Origin: Chrysoperla carnea
Taxonomy: Eukaryota; Arthropoda; Insecta; Neuroptera; Chrysopidae
NCBI RefSeq assembly: GCF_905475395.1
Contig: NC_058337.1
Span: 98,388,368 to 98,452,367, forward strand
Direction: 5' to 3'
Length of the DNA: 64,000 nucleotides
A program made the position numbers and the translations under genes. The notes below the pieces were generated by a model. The model was not told the DNA's origin, ran no database searches, and was given only the letters and a program-made list of their open reading frames with translations. Below, piece by piece: positions 36,946-48,152 of this stretch (within the stretch, counting starts at the first letter, position 1; the number at the start of each line of letters is the position of its first letter).

Positions 36946-38117
36946 ATGTATTCATGGGTAATTTTATCATTAATTTTTTGATATATATTATTGAAACATA
37001 TTAATTCGATTGAAATTATTTTTATTTTAAGGGCGCAAATTCATCTAGTCAACTGGGTCAGGGAATTTGTAATGAACAATATAATACACCAACAAAAATA
37101 TCTGAAGAAAAATTATCCCTAGTGCCAGAGCGGGTAATTCAAATTAACGGAGGGGCCACTCATAGTTTAGTTTTAGATTCACTGGGAAAAATTTATATGT
37201 GCGGAAAAATAAATATAAATGCGAAAGACCCGAACGAAATTTTATATACTTTTAAACAAATTGCTAGTTGTGAAAATATTATTTTTAGTCAAATTGCATG
37301 TGGATGGGACTTTTCTGTTGGAATAAGTAAATATTCAAAATTGTTTGTTTGGGGGTCGAATTCTTTTAATCAGTTAGGATTACCGAAAGATAAGTATCCA
37401 TTTATAGCTGAACCAATCCTTGTTAATGATATTTCAGTTAAGTTTGTTGCTTGTGGTTTACGACACACGGCTGTTATTACTCTGGATAATAAACTAAAAA
37501 TATGTGGAAGTAATACTCATGGACAATTAGGCTTAGTCGATGCAATTGGTAATTCTTTGAACGTTGAGTGTTTTACAGACATTCCAAATTTAGAAAACAT
37601 AAAAACGGTAGCTTGTGGGCAAAAACATACTGTTGCTTTAAATTTTAGAGGCGAAATTTTTGTTTGGGGTGATAATAAATGGGGTCAATTAGGTTTTAGT
37701 CCTAAATTGATGTCTAAAAGTAAAAAACCTATAAAATTAACAATTCCAAAATTAAATGACCCTATAAAACTGTTTTGTGGATGGACCCATAATGTAATTT
37801 TAACAGCAAGTGGTCATTTATGGTCATGGGGAAGAAATAATTATGGACAATTAGGCAGAAGATGTGATGAAAATAATAGTTGGTTGCCAGAAAAAATACA
37901 ATTGAACGACGTGGAACGTTTTTCGATTGGAGCTGAACACAATTTAGCGGTTGCATCAAATAAACTGTATAGTTGGGGGTGGAATGAACATGGAAATTGT
38001 GGAAATGGCTGTTTAAATAATATTTTTGAACCTACAATTATTGATTCAAATGTATCAAACAAAACAATTTATTGTATTGGGTGTGGGACTGGTCAAAGTT
38101 TTGCAATAAGTAAATAA
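36946..38117 (+). CDS. SERGEF: RCC1-repeat protein, SERGEF-like
   Basis: Exon 1 is 12 nt (36946-36957, MYSW), then a 74-bp intron (gtaatt..taag) and exon 2 37032-38117; the frame closes to 365 residues. The sequence is a seven-bladed RCC1 propeller: 'SWGANSSSQLGQG' at 3-15, and further blade motifs 'VWGSNSFNQLG' (~110), 'ICGSNTHGQLG' (~161), 'VWGDNKWGQLG' (~215), 'SWGRNNYGQLG' (~269) and 'SWGWNEHGNCG' (~318), with matching G..H....L strands. The first blade is split across the 12-nt exon. Length, the propeller filling the whole protein and the early WGANS.GQLG blade best fit SERGEF (secretion-regulating guanine nucleotide exchange factor, DelGEF), which binds the exocyst subunit Sec5; true exchange activity is doubtful in that family. 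Another small RCC1 protein remains possible. Confidence 0.85.
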
Positions 38118-39213
38118 GAAAAATATTTTTTTAAATTTGAATGTTATTTTGCTTATCACTACTCACAGATCTGTATTAAATTTAGACTGATAGCATACTT
38201 TAAAGGATGCTAACATTATCAAGGAAATTGAACTAAGTTCTTTGATGCTGCCGATATCCCATGCAAATTATAGATCCATAATTATTAGTTCTACAAAAAT
38301 ATCTCATAATAATTAATATCTCATACAAAAATGAAATTATGAAGAGAAAACGATACAAATATGTAGTTTAAGCATTATTTTAGCCACAAAATTCCAGAAA
38401 AGCCTTCAAAAAGGTTTTTTAAACCTTTCAACTTATATTTCCCTAAAAATGTGAGCAAGTTTGAGAGGTTAAAAGAATACTTGAACTACGGAGTTATATT
38501 ATTTTATTTTCATAATTTCATTTTGGTAATCGATATTTAAGGTATATAATCAGTCAAAATTCTAAAAAATCAGCAAAAATACATATATGAATAAATATAT
38601 ATAATTTTCCAGGTGCTAAACACCTACAACTTTACGTTGGATAACTGCTCGTTTTAGAATTTAAATATACAAATGTCTAATTTGCGTGAAGACACATAAC
38701 TTGAATGCTACCAAAATTTTGATTGAGTAACAGTGAAAGCAAAACAGTTAAAACTGATTTATAAGAAAAAAATACAAAATTTTAAAAACAAAAATTCTTA
38801 TCATTGTAAAGATTAATTTATTATTTTAAGTAAAATGTATGCATAAAATTAAAAATATTTTTATTTAAATTATTGGAGATGAAATATACTGACTTCTAAA
38901 AAAAAAAAGCTATCCAAGTTGTACTAATTCCATTAAAGAAATTGGACAAATGTTCTTGATAGATTAAATGAATAAAAAGTTCTTTGATAATGTAAACGTA
39001 AAATTTACAACATTCACAAGGAATTTTGTATATGCCACAAGTCAACTTGGGCTCTACTAAGAGGTAATTGTGAGTCGTTTCAAGACCCCAAATATCACGA
39101 GCCATCCGGTTGTCTCCCCCTAGGTTTACACCTATGTGACATTGCTTTAACTATTCGTTGTGGACAGAAAGGTTGTACCTTGGGTTGTACAATCTAAACT
39201 ATATCAAAAGAAA
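38118..39213. other. Intergenic spacer, no gene seen
   Basis: 1.1 kb between the RCC1-repeat gene and CIBAR. An ATTAAA near 38174 may end the former. From about 39040 the DNA becomes less AT-rich, as expected near a promoter. Nothing else is supportable. Confidence 0.5.
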
Positions 39214-39227
39214 GTTACCATAGTAAC
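39214..39227. promoter_or_regulatory. X-box (RFX binding site) upstream of CIBAR
   Basis: The sequence gttaccatagtaac is a perfect match to the X-box consensus GTTNCCATRGNAAC, 64 bp before the CIBAR ATG (39292). X-boxes bind RFX-type transcription factors (DAF-19 in nematodes, Rfx in Drosophila) that drive cilium genes, typically within 200 bp of the start codon. The gene downstream is a ciliary BAR protein, so site and target agree. Binding itself is inferred. Confidence 0.8.
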
Positions 39228-39291
39228 GAAGGTAAACAAAGTAACATGAAGGGGGAAGTTAGAAAACAGTACCTTACATTTTATTATACGA

Positions 39292-41259
39292 ATGGATTCA
39301 TTTCGAAGTGTAATTTCATTAAAAATGTCAAATAATTTTAGCGAACAACAGGCAAAATTTATACAAGAACGCATAACAAATGTAGAAAAATATTTTGCTG
39401 AACTTTGCACAGCTTTTGCCGCGTACATACGCAAAGCAGCTCGAATCCGGGACAAAACTGATGAATTAGCAACAGTAATTCAAACGTATTCTAATTCGGA
39501 AAGTGTTAATAAAACGTTACGTGAAGCGTTAACTAATTTTTCTACAATATTATTATCGTTGGGTGATTTTAAAGATGCTCGAGTCCAAAAATTAGACAAT
39601 AAGGTTGTTGCTGAATTATCGCAGTATGAAGTGATTTGTAAACATGCTAAAGACGAAGTTAAGCATACTTTTGTATTGCGTGAAAAAGAAATTAATAGAA
39701 AAAAGCAATTGGATAAAATTCGTGAACGCAATCCTCGAAATCGACAACAAATTGTAAGTGGTTGTTATATGGTAAAATTTCAACATTTGCTTACTATATA
39801 ATAATTGCGCCAATGAATTATTACAGAATCAAGCTGAAACTGAACTAGTTAAAGCATCAGCAGAAGTTTCGAGGACAATAAAAGCGCTGGAAGATCAAAC
39901 TGATGAATTTGAGAGACAAAAATTACGAAATTTAAAAACGATTTTATTAGACTTTATTACCATTGAACTAGCATATCATGCCAAATCTATTGAACTTTTC
40001 ACAAAAGCTTATCAAAGTATTGATAATATTGATGAACAAGCTGACGTTGAGGTAAGAAATATTTTATGATATTTAGGTAATTCAAAAACCCTGCAAAAGA
40101 TTCTACAGAAGCTTTAATTCTTATGAGCAAAAAAATTTATATGTAAAAATTCGTTTCAAAACATGTACATTTCAAAAAAAAAACATATGGGGGTATTTTT
40201 CTAAAAACAATAATACTTAGGGAAATGAAAATTGATGTAGTACTTCGTAATCGTCTCGAGTGATTGAATTTTATTCCTGTTACGATATAATCATTTTTGG
40301 AGAATTGAAAGGGGAGCCGTTTTAAACCATCTTTTCACGAACTCATGAAAAATATTATACTATATGGATATTCAGGGACACAGAGATGGGGATACTAAGG
40401 AATACTTAGCGAACATTTCTAATCTTAGCGAACAATACAAATCTTAACTTTGTTTCCTTTTACACTTCATGTGAAAATTAGATATCATATGAATTACATA
40501 TCTATGTGTTTTGTGTGATTTAAAAATTATAGTAATTTTTTAAGTAGTTCAAACATCGAAAGCGAAGCATATACAGAGTATTTAAATAATTATTTATGTT
40601 AGATCTAGTTAGATCTTGACTTGTTTGTAACGTGTTAAAACAAACTCTTATTATATACACCATTGCTCGACAACAGGAATTGATTTTACTCGTCCATAAT
40701 TAAAAATAACTGGAACTTATAAAATATGTAAATTTATATTTTTAATTTTTATTCTATATAGGACTTTCAAACATGGCGAAAAGAATTACATTCGGTAATT
40801 TCATAATTTTTAATTGCACTTATATGCATTATTTCAGCAGCACATAATATCAATCGTATTATACATACCTACATTGTTTGATAACAAATGATTACAATAA
40901 CATTTTTTTGAGTAGGTTACATAACAATTAACATTCAAGGTTCTCCATTAACTTTTTATTAATAATATAATACTTTTGTGTAGGAATTTCGTACAATAAT
41001 ACGTATGCCAGAAAGAATATCACGTTTCGAAACAGTGAGGCGTATGTCATTCGGCAAACATTCACTATCATTACCGGCACTAGAATTGGAGCACAATAAT
41101 TTGAAACAACCGACAATCAAAAATAATAAACCGGTTTCAAAAAGCATGGAATCTATGGACTCGTTTAAAGTAAGTGTTGATGACACGAATGAAGACAGTT
41201 TTACAACAACAAATGATTCTACGTCTATACCAGTTCCAGCACCACGAAGAATTATATAA
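39292..41259 (+). CDS. CIBAR1: CIBAR/FAM92, ciliary BAR-domain protein
   Basis: Four exons: 39292-39753, 39827-40051, 40762-40794 (a 33-nt micro-exon) and 40984-41259; all junctions are phase 0, giving 331 residues (human about 290). Residues 15-235 form the FAM92-type BAR domain, with family-typical 'ERITNVEKYFAELCTAFAAY', 'RKAARIRDKTDELA', 'RERNPRNRQQINQAETEL', 'RQKLRNLKTILLDFITIEL' and 'AKSIELFTKAYQSIDNID'. The C-terminal 90 residues are polar, ending PVPAPRRII. In animals CIBAR proteins bend membranes at the base of cilia and work with Chibby in basal-body docking. A second Met lies 11 codons in. AATAAA at 41272 fits the 3' end. Insects have motile or sensory cilia only in sperm and sensory neurons, so expression there is expected. 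Confidence 0.95.
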
Positions 41260-43698
41260 AATTTTTAGTAAAATAAACAGCTTTATTTTTGAAGTGTGTG
41301 CTGTTTTTTTTCTAGAGTAAAAGCCTTTACAATGCTCTCTAACATGTAATATGGTTCAAAGTAAGTCGACTGAACTGAACTTACTTAATTTTTAACTTAA
41401 AAATTTGGATTTAATTATTGGATTTTAATACTAAGAAAGACTGTAACTAGCGATACAAAAAAGAACTATAGTTTGTAACATCCATAGATATATATTTATC
41501 ATACACATATAAAAGAGTACGGCATATTTAAATTTATACTAAAGTAAGTATATATACCTTTTGCCTTTTCATTCAATGAAAAATCAGCTGAGTTGTATGG
41601 TTTACATTTTTTTACTTTTGGCGCTGACATCTTAGCGTTAAAATCGATATTAAAACTGTAACATCAAGGCCCTAGTTAAACGCAGCAATTTTGGAATTAC
41701 AAAAATATAAAACTACCTACTACGTAAAGATCTAAATTTCTTTTTATTATTATTCCCCGAGAAATTCCAAAGTGTTCGAACCATAGACATCTAAGAATAG
41801 ACCACGCTAGTAACGGACGATCGTGTAAGTAGGATTCCAGATTCGGTAAAAAGAGAACTATGCTCTGACGTCCGTTTTTCTCTTTTTTGGGGCGTGACTT
41901 ACTGGCGCACTTGTCCACTTACAGTAAGCACTTGTCCAAGACTGTTAATGCGCAAACGCAACTAAAAAAAACAAAACGTACGTCAGAGCATCGTTCTCTT
42001 TTTAACGAGTTTGGGCAGATCACGCCCACTTCTTCAGTCTATTCTTATATGTCTATGGTTCGAACATAATCATTTATAATAGACCTTTTCATCATGTCAC
42101 ATGCGCAAGTGCAGAGTTTAATTTTTCGTACTGACAGCAATAAGTAGGACTAAGATAGAAGATAATATTTGTTATGCATTTTATCACATTGGTTATAAAT
42201 CATTTAGTGCGAAACAGATGTGAGTCGTGATTTTAAAATGAAAAGCCCTATTAAACATATTGGTCTTACAGACAAAAAACGATAAATGGTTTTTAGTTCA
42301 AATCATGAATTTTAAAACATGTGAATATGCAGATGAAGGCGGATACGTAAATATAGTCTGAAATTCAGGGTATACTATACTTGTGCTTTGTGAAATCACA
42401 TATAACACTAACAATAAGACTACTTTTGGACGATTTACGCGTTATTTATGAGCTTTAAACGAGCATAACAAATACCAAAAGGGGTGTTTTGGGTTTTTAA
42501 GCCCTCAATAATACGTTGATGATTCTTTGTACTGACAAAATATGCAACTATAAAGTATTCAAAGTATTTTGTGAGAGCTTACAAACCCAAAAAACTTTTT
42601 TTTCTTTTTATTTAGTGCTTAAAACGTAGGTAGGTAACTTTTAGATATAGGTAAACTAGAGGTAATTTAACCAGAAAAATATTTTTCTGATGATTAGGCG
42701 ACATTTCAGAATTTTTCTTTAATTTTTTTGCAGAGATGAGAAGGATTAAATGAAAATTTTCTGCCAACCTTGCTGAGCAAATGCAAACTTATTATTTTGA
42801 ATGCTAGATGAAATGAAATATTAAAATTTCTATTTTTAATCGATAAGTCAGGCTAGTCTAATGTATGACTAACATATAATAATCATAATTATCAGATGTG
42901 ATCAACTTGATACATAGAAAAAGAAGGTTTTAAAACTTGATAAATAAAAACTGTGGGAGACAAAATCCATACAATAATTAAAAATTAATATACAAATAAT
43001 AATGAACAAAATATAATAAAAACTCTTTTATTCTTGTAAGTTACAATTAATTTGATGAAAATTAATGAGTTATGAATGTTTTTACGACATAATAGTAATA
43101 CATATTTAAAATTAGATCATATATATGGCCTTATTTCGTATAAGTATTAATAATAGTATTCGAATAGTATTTATTTTGGCGTAAATAAGTGAATTAGTAC
43201 TCGAAAACTTACTCAAAAACAAAAACAATGTTTTAATAAGAAAATACTGTATAGAATATTCTAAAGTAATAGTTTGAAGAAATAAATGGTTCGTTAAATT
43301 GAAATATTATAACCTGTGATTTTGCCATGACAATTCTATAGATCCTTTTACATTCCTTAATATAAACTTGATTAGTTGGTTATACCTATATAACGAAAAT
43401 TACGGATTTTTTTTAACGGTTCTTGCGAGATAATTTAGAATATTTTTTACGGTCTGCCTTGTTTAAAAGGTTATTTTTGCACTGAATTAGTGATATTTTT
43501 ATGATTTGAGAATTTCTTATTAAAAATTATTTACACTTTTGGGCATTTTGAGTTAATTTCCTGTCCCTTTTTTCAAGATATTTTTCGAATTATAATAATG
43601 ATGTTTGAATTTAACAAAAATTAAAAACAACGAATACTTGGGAATGAAACGAATATAAATAAAGAAAATTTATTGCAATCACTTAATCATTCATTTTT
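41260..43698. other. Intergenic: CIBAR 3' end, one MITE, rest AT-rich
   Basis: After the CIBAR poly-A signal the only clear feature is the MITE at 41774-42065. The remaining sequence to HSBP1 is AT-rich without genes. TTTATT at 43669-43674 (AATAAA on the minus strand) is the likely HSBP1 poly-A signal. Confidence 0.55.
41774..42065. mobile_element. MITE with 29-bp TIRs (292 bp)
   Basis: The left end 'gttcgaaccatagacatcta' onward (41774-41802) and the right end (42037-42065) are complementary with one mismatch in 29. Further in, 'gagaactatgctctgacgt' pairs with 'acgtcagagcatcgttctc', so the element is largely palindromic. It contains no transposase; the short plus-strand frame at 41887-42069 is incidental. 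Superfamily cannot be set, as no clear target duplication is visible. Confidence 0.85.
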
Positions 43699-44021
43699 TT
43701 ACTTATCAGGACCTTCTACACCCGCTTGTGTCATCAAATCCGCAATGTTCTTCTCTAAATCATCAATCCGGTTACCCATCTCATCAATTCGATTTATAAT
43801 TTGATCCGACATTGTTTGAAATTTATCTTGCATTGTTTGTAATAATGTTTGGACCTAAAAATTTTTTAAGATTACTCAAAAATAAAGTGAATAAACTCAA
43901 AACCTTTGTTACCACTTACGTATTGTGTAAGTTCTTGCATATTTTTTGGATCATTAGTACTACTCACAGTATAGTTTTGTACATCTTCGTTATTTATTTC
44001 AGTTGGTTTAACATCAGCCAT
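43699..44021 (-). CDS. HSBP1: HSBP1, heat shock factor-binding protein 1
   Basis: Two exons: 44021-43920 and 43854-43699, donor gtaagt, acceptor ttttag, junction in phase 0, giving 85 residues (human 76). The core from about residue 27, '[20 protein letters not shown]' followed by '[20 protein letters not shown]' and '[18 protein letters not shown]', is almost identical to the animal family. It is a single long helix with hydrophobic heptads that forms a trimeric coiled coil and binds the trimerisation domain of HSF1, damping the heat-shock response; it has also been linked to assembly of the WASH complex. The first 25 residues are variable, as in other animals. It stands alone on the minus strand between long spacers. 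Confidence 0.97.
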
Positions 44022-45027
44022 TATTTTAAAATTAAATTAAATTATATTTTCGTTAGGTTAGTATACAAAAAATATAAATTCTACTAATAAACTTCTGACA
44101 ACTAATTTGTATGAAGTTTCAATAATGTTACAATAACCAGTGGCGTGCGTCTACTATATTATTAAGAGCGAGTGAACGACATACATGTACCACCAATCTC
44201 GAAAATTGTTTGATCGAAAATTCTCATTACAAATATTCGTGTGTGACTGGTACTGAGTTGCATAATATATTCTAAAAAAATGTGCTTACTATCATAACAA
44301 ATTAACTCTTCTTCCAAATATTGATTTAGTTATTTATAGTATATTTTTATTATTTATAACCTAAATGTTTACAATTGTCCTAAATGAAAGGAAAGTGGTT
44401 TAGCATTACATTTGTAGCGCAAAGAGTAAAGAATGATGGTAAATAAAACTGTTGCTATTACATGAGGTGAATTTTAGATCTCATAATGTAGAAAAGGTAT
44501 TACTAGGGGTGTTTTTCCCATTTTTTCGGGGGAGGAGGGGGGATTAAAGTTTAAAATACTACTTCGTTATGTTGAAGTAATTTACCAGCATGATTAGAAA
44601 TGGGTAATGGAAGGGCCTTTCCTATTGTTTGTAAAATTTCACGTCGAATGCCAAAATAGCACCTTTTTAGCATTTCTAGAAATGTGCTAGAATGTTATAC
44701 AGGATGTTCTGTTATTGATATCAGAAAATATACCAGTAAATTAAGCTTATCAAGACAAATAAAACAGCTCTTTACCAAATTTCGATCTGAGGCCTCATTC
44801 GGGAGATGTGGGTGTGGGAAAAATAGAAGGATTTGTGAATTCACAGACTTATCAAACTTATTAAATTAGTAGCTGTCCCTTTGGAATATAGAGGGGACTA
44901 TCATAAAACAATAATTTATTGTATTAAATAATATGATTTAATTGGGTAGCGAATACTAAAAAAAAATTTTGTTGTCGTTATTTATAAAGAAAACAAAAAA
45001 ATAATACATATTTATCAAATTATTTCA
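44022..45027. other. HSBP1 upstream spacer, no gene seen
   Basis: AT-rich with no gene. 'ccagtggcgtgcg' at 44138-44151 recalls the ends of common insect repeats. A small plus-strand frame at 44684-44869 has no signature. Confidence 0.45.
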
Positions 45028-45281
45028 CCAATACAGAGACACTTAGATGTAGGAGGTATCAAATTATACAATAATATAGATACGGGGGACATTAAATTGT
45101 GTAATAGATAACACTGTCATAGCAAAACAAAACAATTTTGATAAAGCAGCCTTGATTGTGTTATCCTAAGACATTATGTGTCTGCAGTGTATGCACTAAT
45201 ACTAATAGACAATTGCATCCCCCCCGTATATATATTATTGTATAATTTGATACCTCCCACATTTAAGTGTCTCTGTATTGG
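45028..45281. mobile_element. Foldback MITE with TIRs of about 65 bp (254 bp)
   Basis: The left arm starts 'ccaatacagagacacttaga' at 45028 and the right arm ends with its complement at 45281. The arms pair through 'aggaggtatcaaattataca' and into a 'cgggg' run, with only a few differences. TCA precedes the left end and follows the right end, a possible 3-bp target duplication as in PIF/Harbinger-like elements. No open frame. The well-kept ends suggest a fairly young copy. Confidence 0.88.
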
Positions 45282-45720
45282 TCACACATCTAAGTGTCAT
45301 TTGGTCAGAAATACTTCCATTTCTATTATAAGCTTAAAATTTTAAAGTCGAGCACTATTTTTTTATCAACCCAAGTTGCGATATCTGGGGTTTGAAAGTC
45401 ATCCCAATTGATCACAATTAGTCAGTAATTATGACTAATTGGTCAGCAATACTGCCATTTCTTTTAGGAGTTTTTCAAGGCCATCGTGATTTCAATTGGT
45501 TAGGAAAGGGTCACAATTGGTCAATAAATTTTAGTAATTGATCGCCAGGTGTGAGTAATTGGTCAGCCATTAATCATGTAATCAATTGATAATTACTGTT
45601 AGCCATATGAACCAAAAATACCAAGCATCCCAAGTTAAAAATACTTAACTTATTAAACGCTTATTCAGTTGATCCCGAGTTGGTCACAAGTGGAATAAAT
45701 GGTTGAATAATAATTTTTAG
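45282..45720. repeat. Cluster of 'attggtca'-like words
   Basis: Starting right after the MITE, the word attggtca or a one-base variant occurs about eight to ten times in 440 bp (for example near 45301, 45409, 45418, 45438, 45517, 45531, 45556 and 45575), at irregular spacing. Both this strand and its complement appear. It could be a degenerate minisatellite, the subterminal repeats of a transposon or a cluster of protein sites; no gene lies near. Confidence 0.55.
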
Positions 45721-45851
45721 AAAAATAATTATTAGAACACATAACTTAATTTGATATAAATTAATTATTTTGAATTTCCGATTTTTCTTTTTCTGCTAAT
45801 ATTAATGAAAGTAAAAGTTCATGCTAAAAATAAATTTCTAATTAAAACAAA

Positions 45852-46335
45852 ATTCTAGGATATGACGCGTCAAAAATTCCATGAAACCTAACGTTCTGTC
45901 GCGTGGTGAATAAGCTCCTGGGTTGATGTGGAGCATTTTCTCTCATAGGACATATATATGGCCATACATATATAACGGCCATTTTCTAGATACAGAGGGG
46001 TGTAGAAATTGGGGATAAAGGTGGGCCCTTTTTATAAACCAGGGTTGAAATAAACCGAAAAAAGTAGATCCTAAACTTCTGTAAAAACTTCTGTCGCTTG
46101 CCAAATAACTTCCATAACGACCGCACAATACTGGTAGACATGTTTTCCCCTCTCCTCAAAAAGGGGTAAACGTGATTCGTTTGCTAGTGGGCGTGCACTA
46201 ACTACATTGACAAAATCGCTATGCATGCTTAATGTTGTTTTTTTCTATACATTCGTACGTTATAATCAGGAGCTTATTTACTACGCGGCAGTGAGTTACA
46301 GTTCATGAAGTTTTTGACGCGCCATATCCTAGAAT
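45852..46335. mobile_element. MITE with TIRs of about 70 bp (484 bp)
   Basis: The left end 'attctaggatatgacgcgtc' (45852) pairs with the right end (complement 'attctaggatatggcgcgtc', 46335). The match continues through 'aaaaattccatgaa' and 'gtgaataagctcctg' for about 70 bp with mismatches. The centre is unrelated DNA of near-average GC content with no transposase; a 61-codon minus-strand frame inside is not supported as a gene. Confidence 0.87.
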
Positions 46336-47403
46336 ACAACGATTGATTAGACCACATAAATAATAACTTTTAATTTCAATCTTAATAAATTTTCCTTGAC
46401 TTTAAAAGAAAAATTTGGATTATAGCTTTTGCGACTTTCAAAAGTATTTCAAGTTTTTGTTTATAATTATTCATATATAATTAGCTATAATATTTAATTC
46501 TTAAAACAATAAAACAAGTATTTGACTTCTTAAATTAATACTTTAAATTTTCAGAATTATCAATGCACAGATATGCAAACAGTATCGTGCAAGAAAAGAG
46601 AACCGAGAGAGAAAAAAAAAGCAATTAAAAGAAACTAATTCACTAAACCTGCAAGGTAGCGTACCACAAAAAAAAAATATTCATAATGAATTACTAATAC
46701 AGTTATTTGTACGAAAGGAGCATAGTTCCTACCGGGTGCCACGAAATCTCTCGTTTTTCTTTGTTTTCCATGACTCGATCTCAATGGAAAAATAAATACC
46801 GAAATAACAAAGAAAAATCTCTTTATTTTGATGTTTTTTCTCCCACCATATATATTCGATCCATAATAAAACAGGTTTTTCAGCTAACAAGAATTTATTT
46901 ACTTTTAAAAGTTTTATTATTCTTCTCATATTTATAATTATTTTCTGCAGTTTTTATTACGTTATAGTTAGGTATAGGTACCTATACTAAAATGTTTTTC
47001 AAACCAGATATTTGTTATTATAACAATTTTTAAGGTCAAAATATGACGTAAATAAAATTTATTTTGCTGTTTCAAGAGCGTCATCACCATATTTTTAAGG
47101 TAAATAATCAAAAATATTAAAAAAATAAGAAAATATAGTCAATCTGAAAACAGCTTAGCATTTAGCATATTCACATAATAGATCGAATGCAATAATGTAT
47201 GGTAGCATTTATGTGTAACAATTTTTTTCTGTTAAATAATAAATGCTCCTACATGGGTGAATATATTACATGAATTCAAAAACAATAAATTTTGTTTTGT
47301 TCAAAGTATTATCTTTCTTTTTTGAAAAAAAACAACTGTAACAATAATTTGAAATCAATTATTTGTATACTATCAAACGAATATAGATATATGATGTTTT
47401 TTA
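46336..47403. other. Spacer with possible decayed transposon ORF at 46550-46790
   Basis: At 46550-46640 a frame reads 'NAQICKQYRARKENRERE' and, after an A9 run, a second frame continues 'KQLKETNSLNLQGSVPQKK'. This basic R/K-rich composition recalls the N-terminal parts of some insect transposon proteins, but I cannot name the family. A frame shift lies at the A-run. The rest of the stretch is AT-rich and empty. Confidence 0.3.
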
Positions 47404-47985
47404 TACCATGTATATTTGAAATATACATAGTATATTAAGTTTAGTCCCAAGTTTGTAACGCTTAAAAATATTGATGCTACGAACAAAATTTTGGTATAGG
47501 TGTTCATAGAATAATCTAATTAGTCCATTTCCGGTTGTCTGTCCGTCTGCCTGTCAACACGATACCTCAAAAACGAAAAAAGATACCAAGCTGAAATTTT
47601 TATAGCGTACTCAGGACGTAAAAAGTGAGGTCGAGTTCGTAAATGAGCAATATAGGTCAATTGCGTCTTGGGTCCGTAGGACCCATCTTGTAAACCGTTA
47701 GAGATAGAACAAAAGGTTAATTATAAAAAATGTTCCTTGTCAAAAAATAAACAACTTTTGTTTTAAACATTTTTAAACATCACTATTTGCTCACGAGGTC
47801 ACACATTAGATGCAAATCTTATAGTATGTATTAATATGGAATTATCAGTTATGTATGTGTGACATGTATAGGTAGGTATATGTGTGATGTGATAGAGTAA
47901 TCAACACTGTCTATACATGGTATTTCAACAATTAACTCAATCAATTGTTTGTTTTCAGTTGTCTTTTCAAGGTTCAAATATTTAT
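47404..47985 (+). repeat. Interspersed repeat family A, full-length copy
   Basis: This copy starts 'taccatgtatatttgaaat' and shares its whole length with the inverted copy at 8250-8863: 'aagtttgtaacgcttaaaaa', 'ccatttccggttgtctgtcc', 'gtaaaaagtgaggtcgagtt', 'ttgtaaaccgttagagatag', and the end near 47985. It ends about 170 bp before the PLA2G15 start codon, so it lies in or beside that gene's promoter. Confidence 0.87.
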
Positions 47986-48152
47986 TTTTAAAATACGCAT
48001 GCTTGATATACAAAAACAAAAGATCAGCTGAGATTTGTATATAAATGCTATATAAATAGATGGGATAGATTTTAACAAAAAAAAATTTAATTAAAACTAA
48101 CTATTGTCCATACGCGAGTAGAAAATTTATGTATTAAAACGTGGCGTATAAA

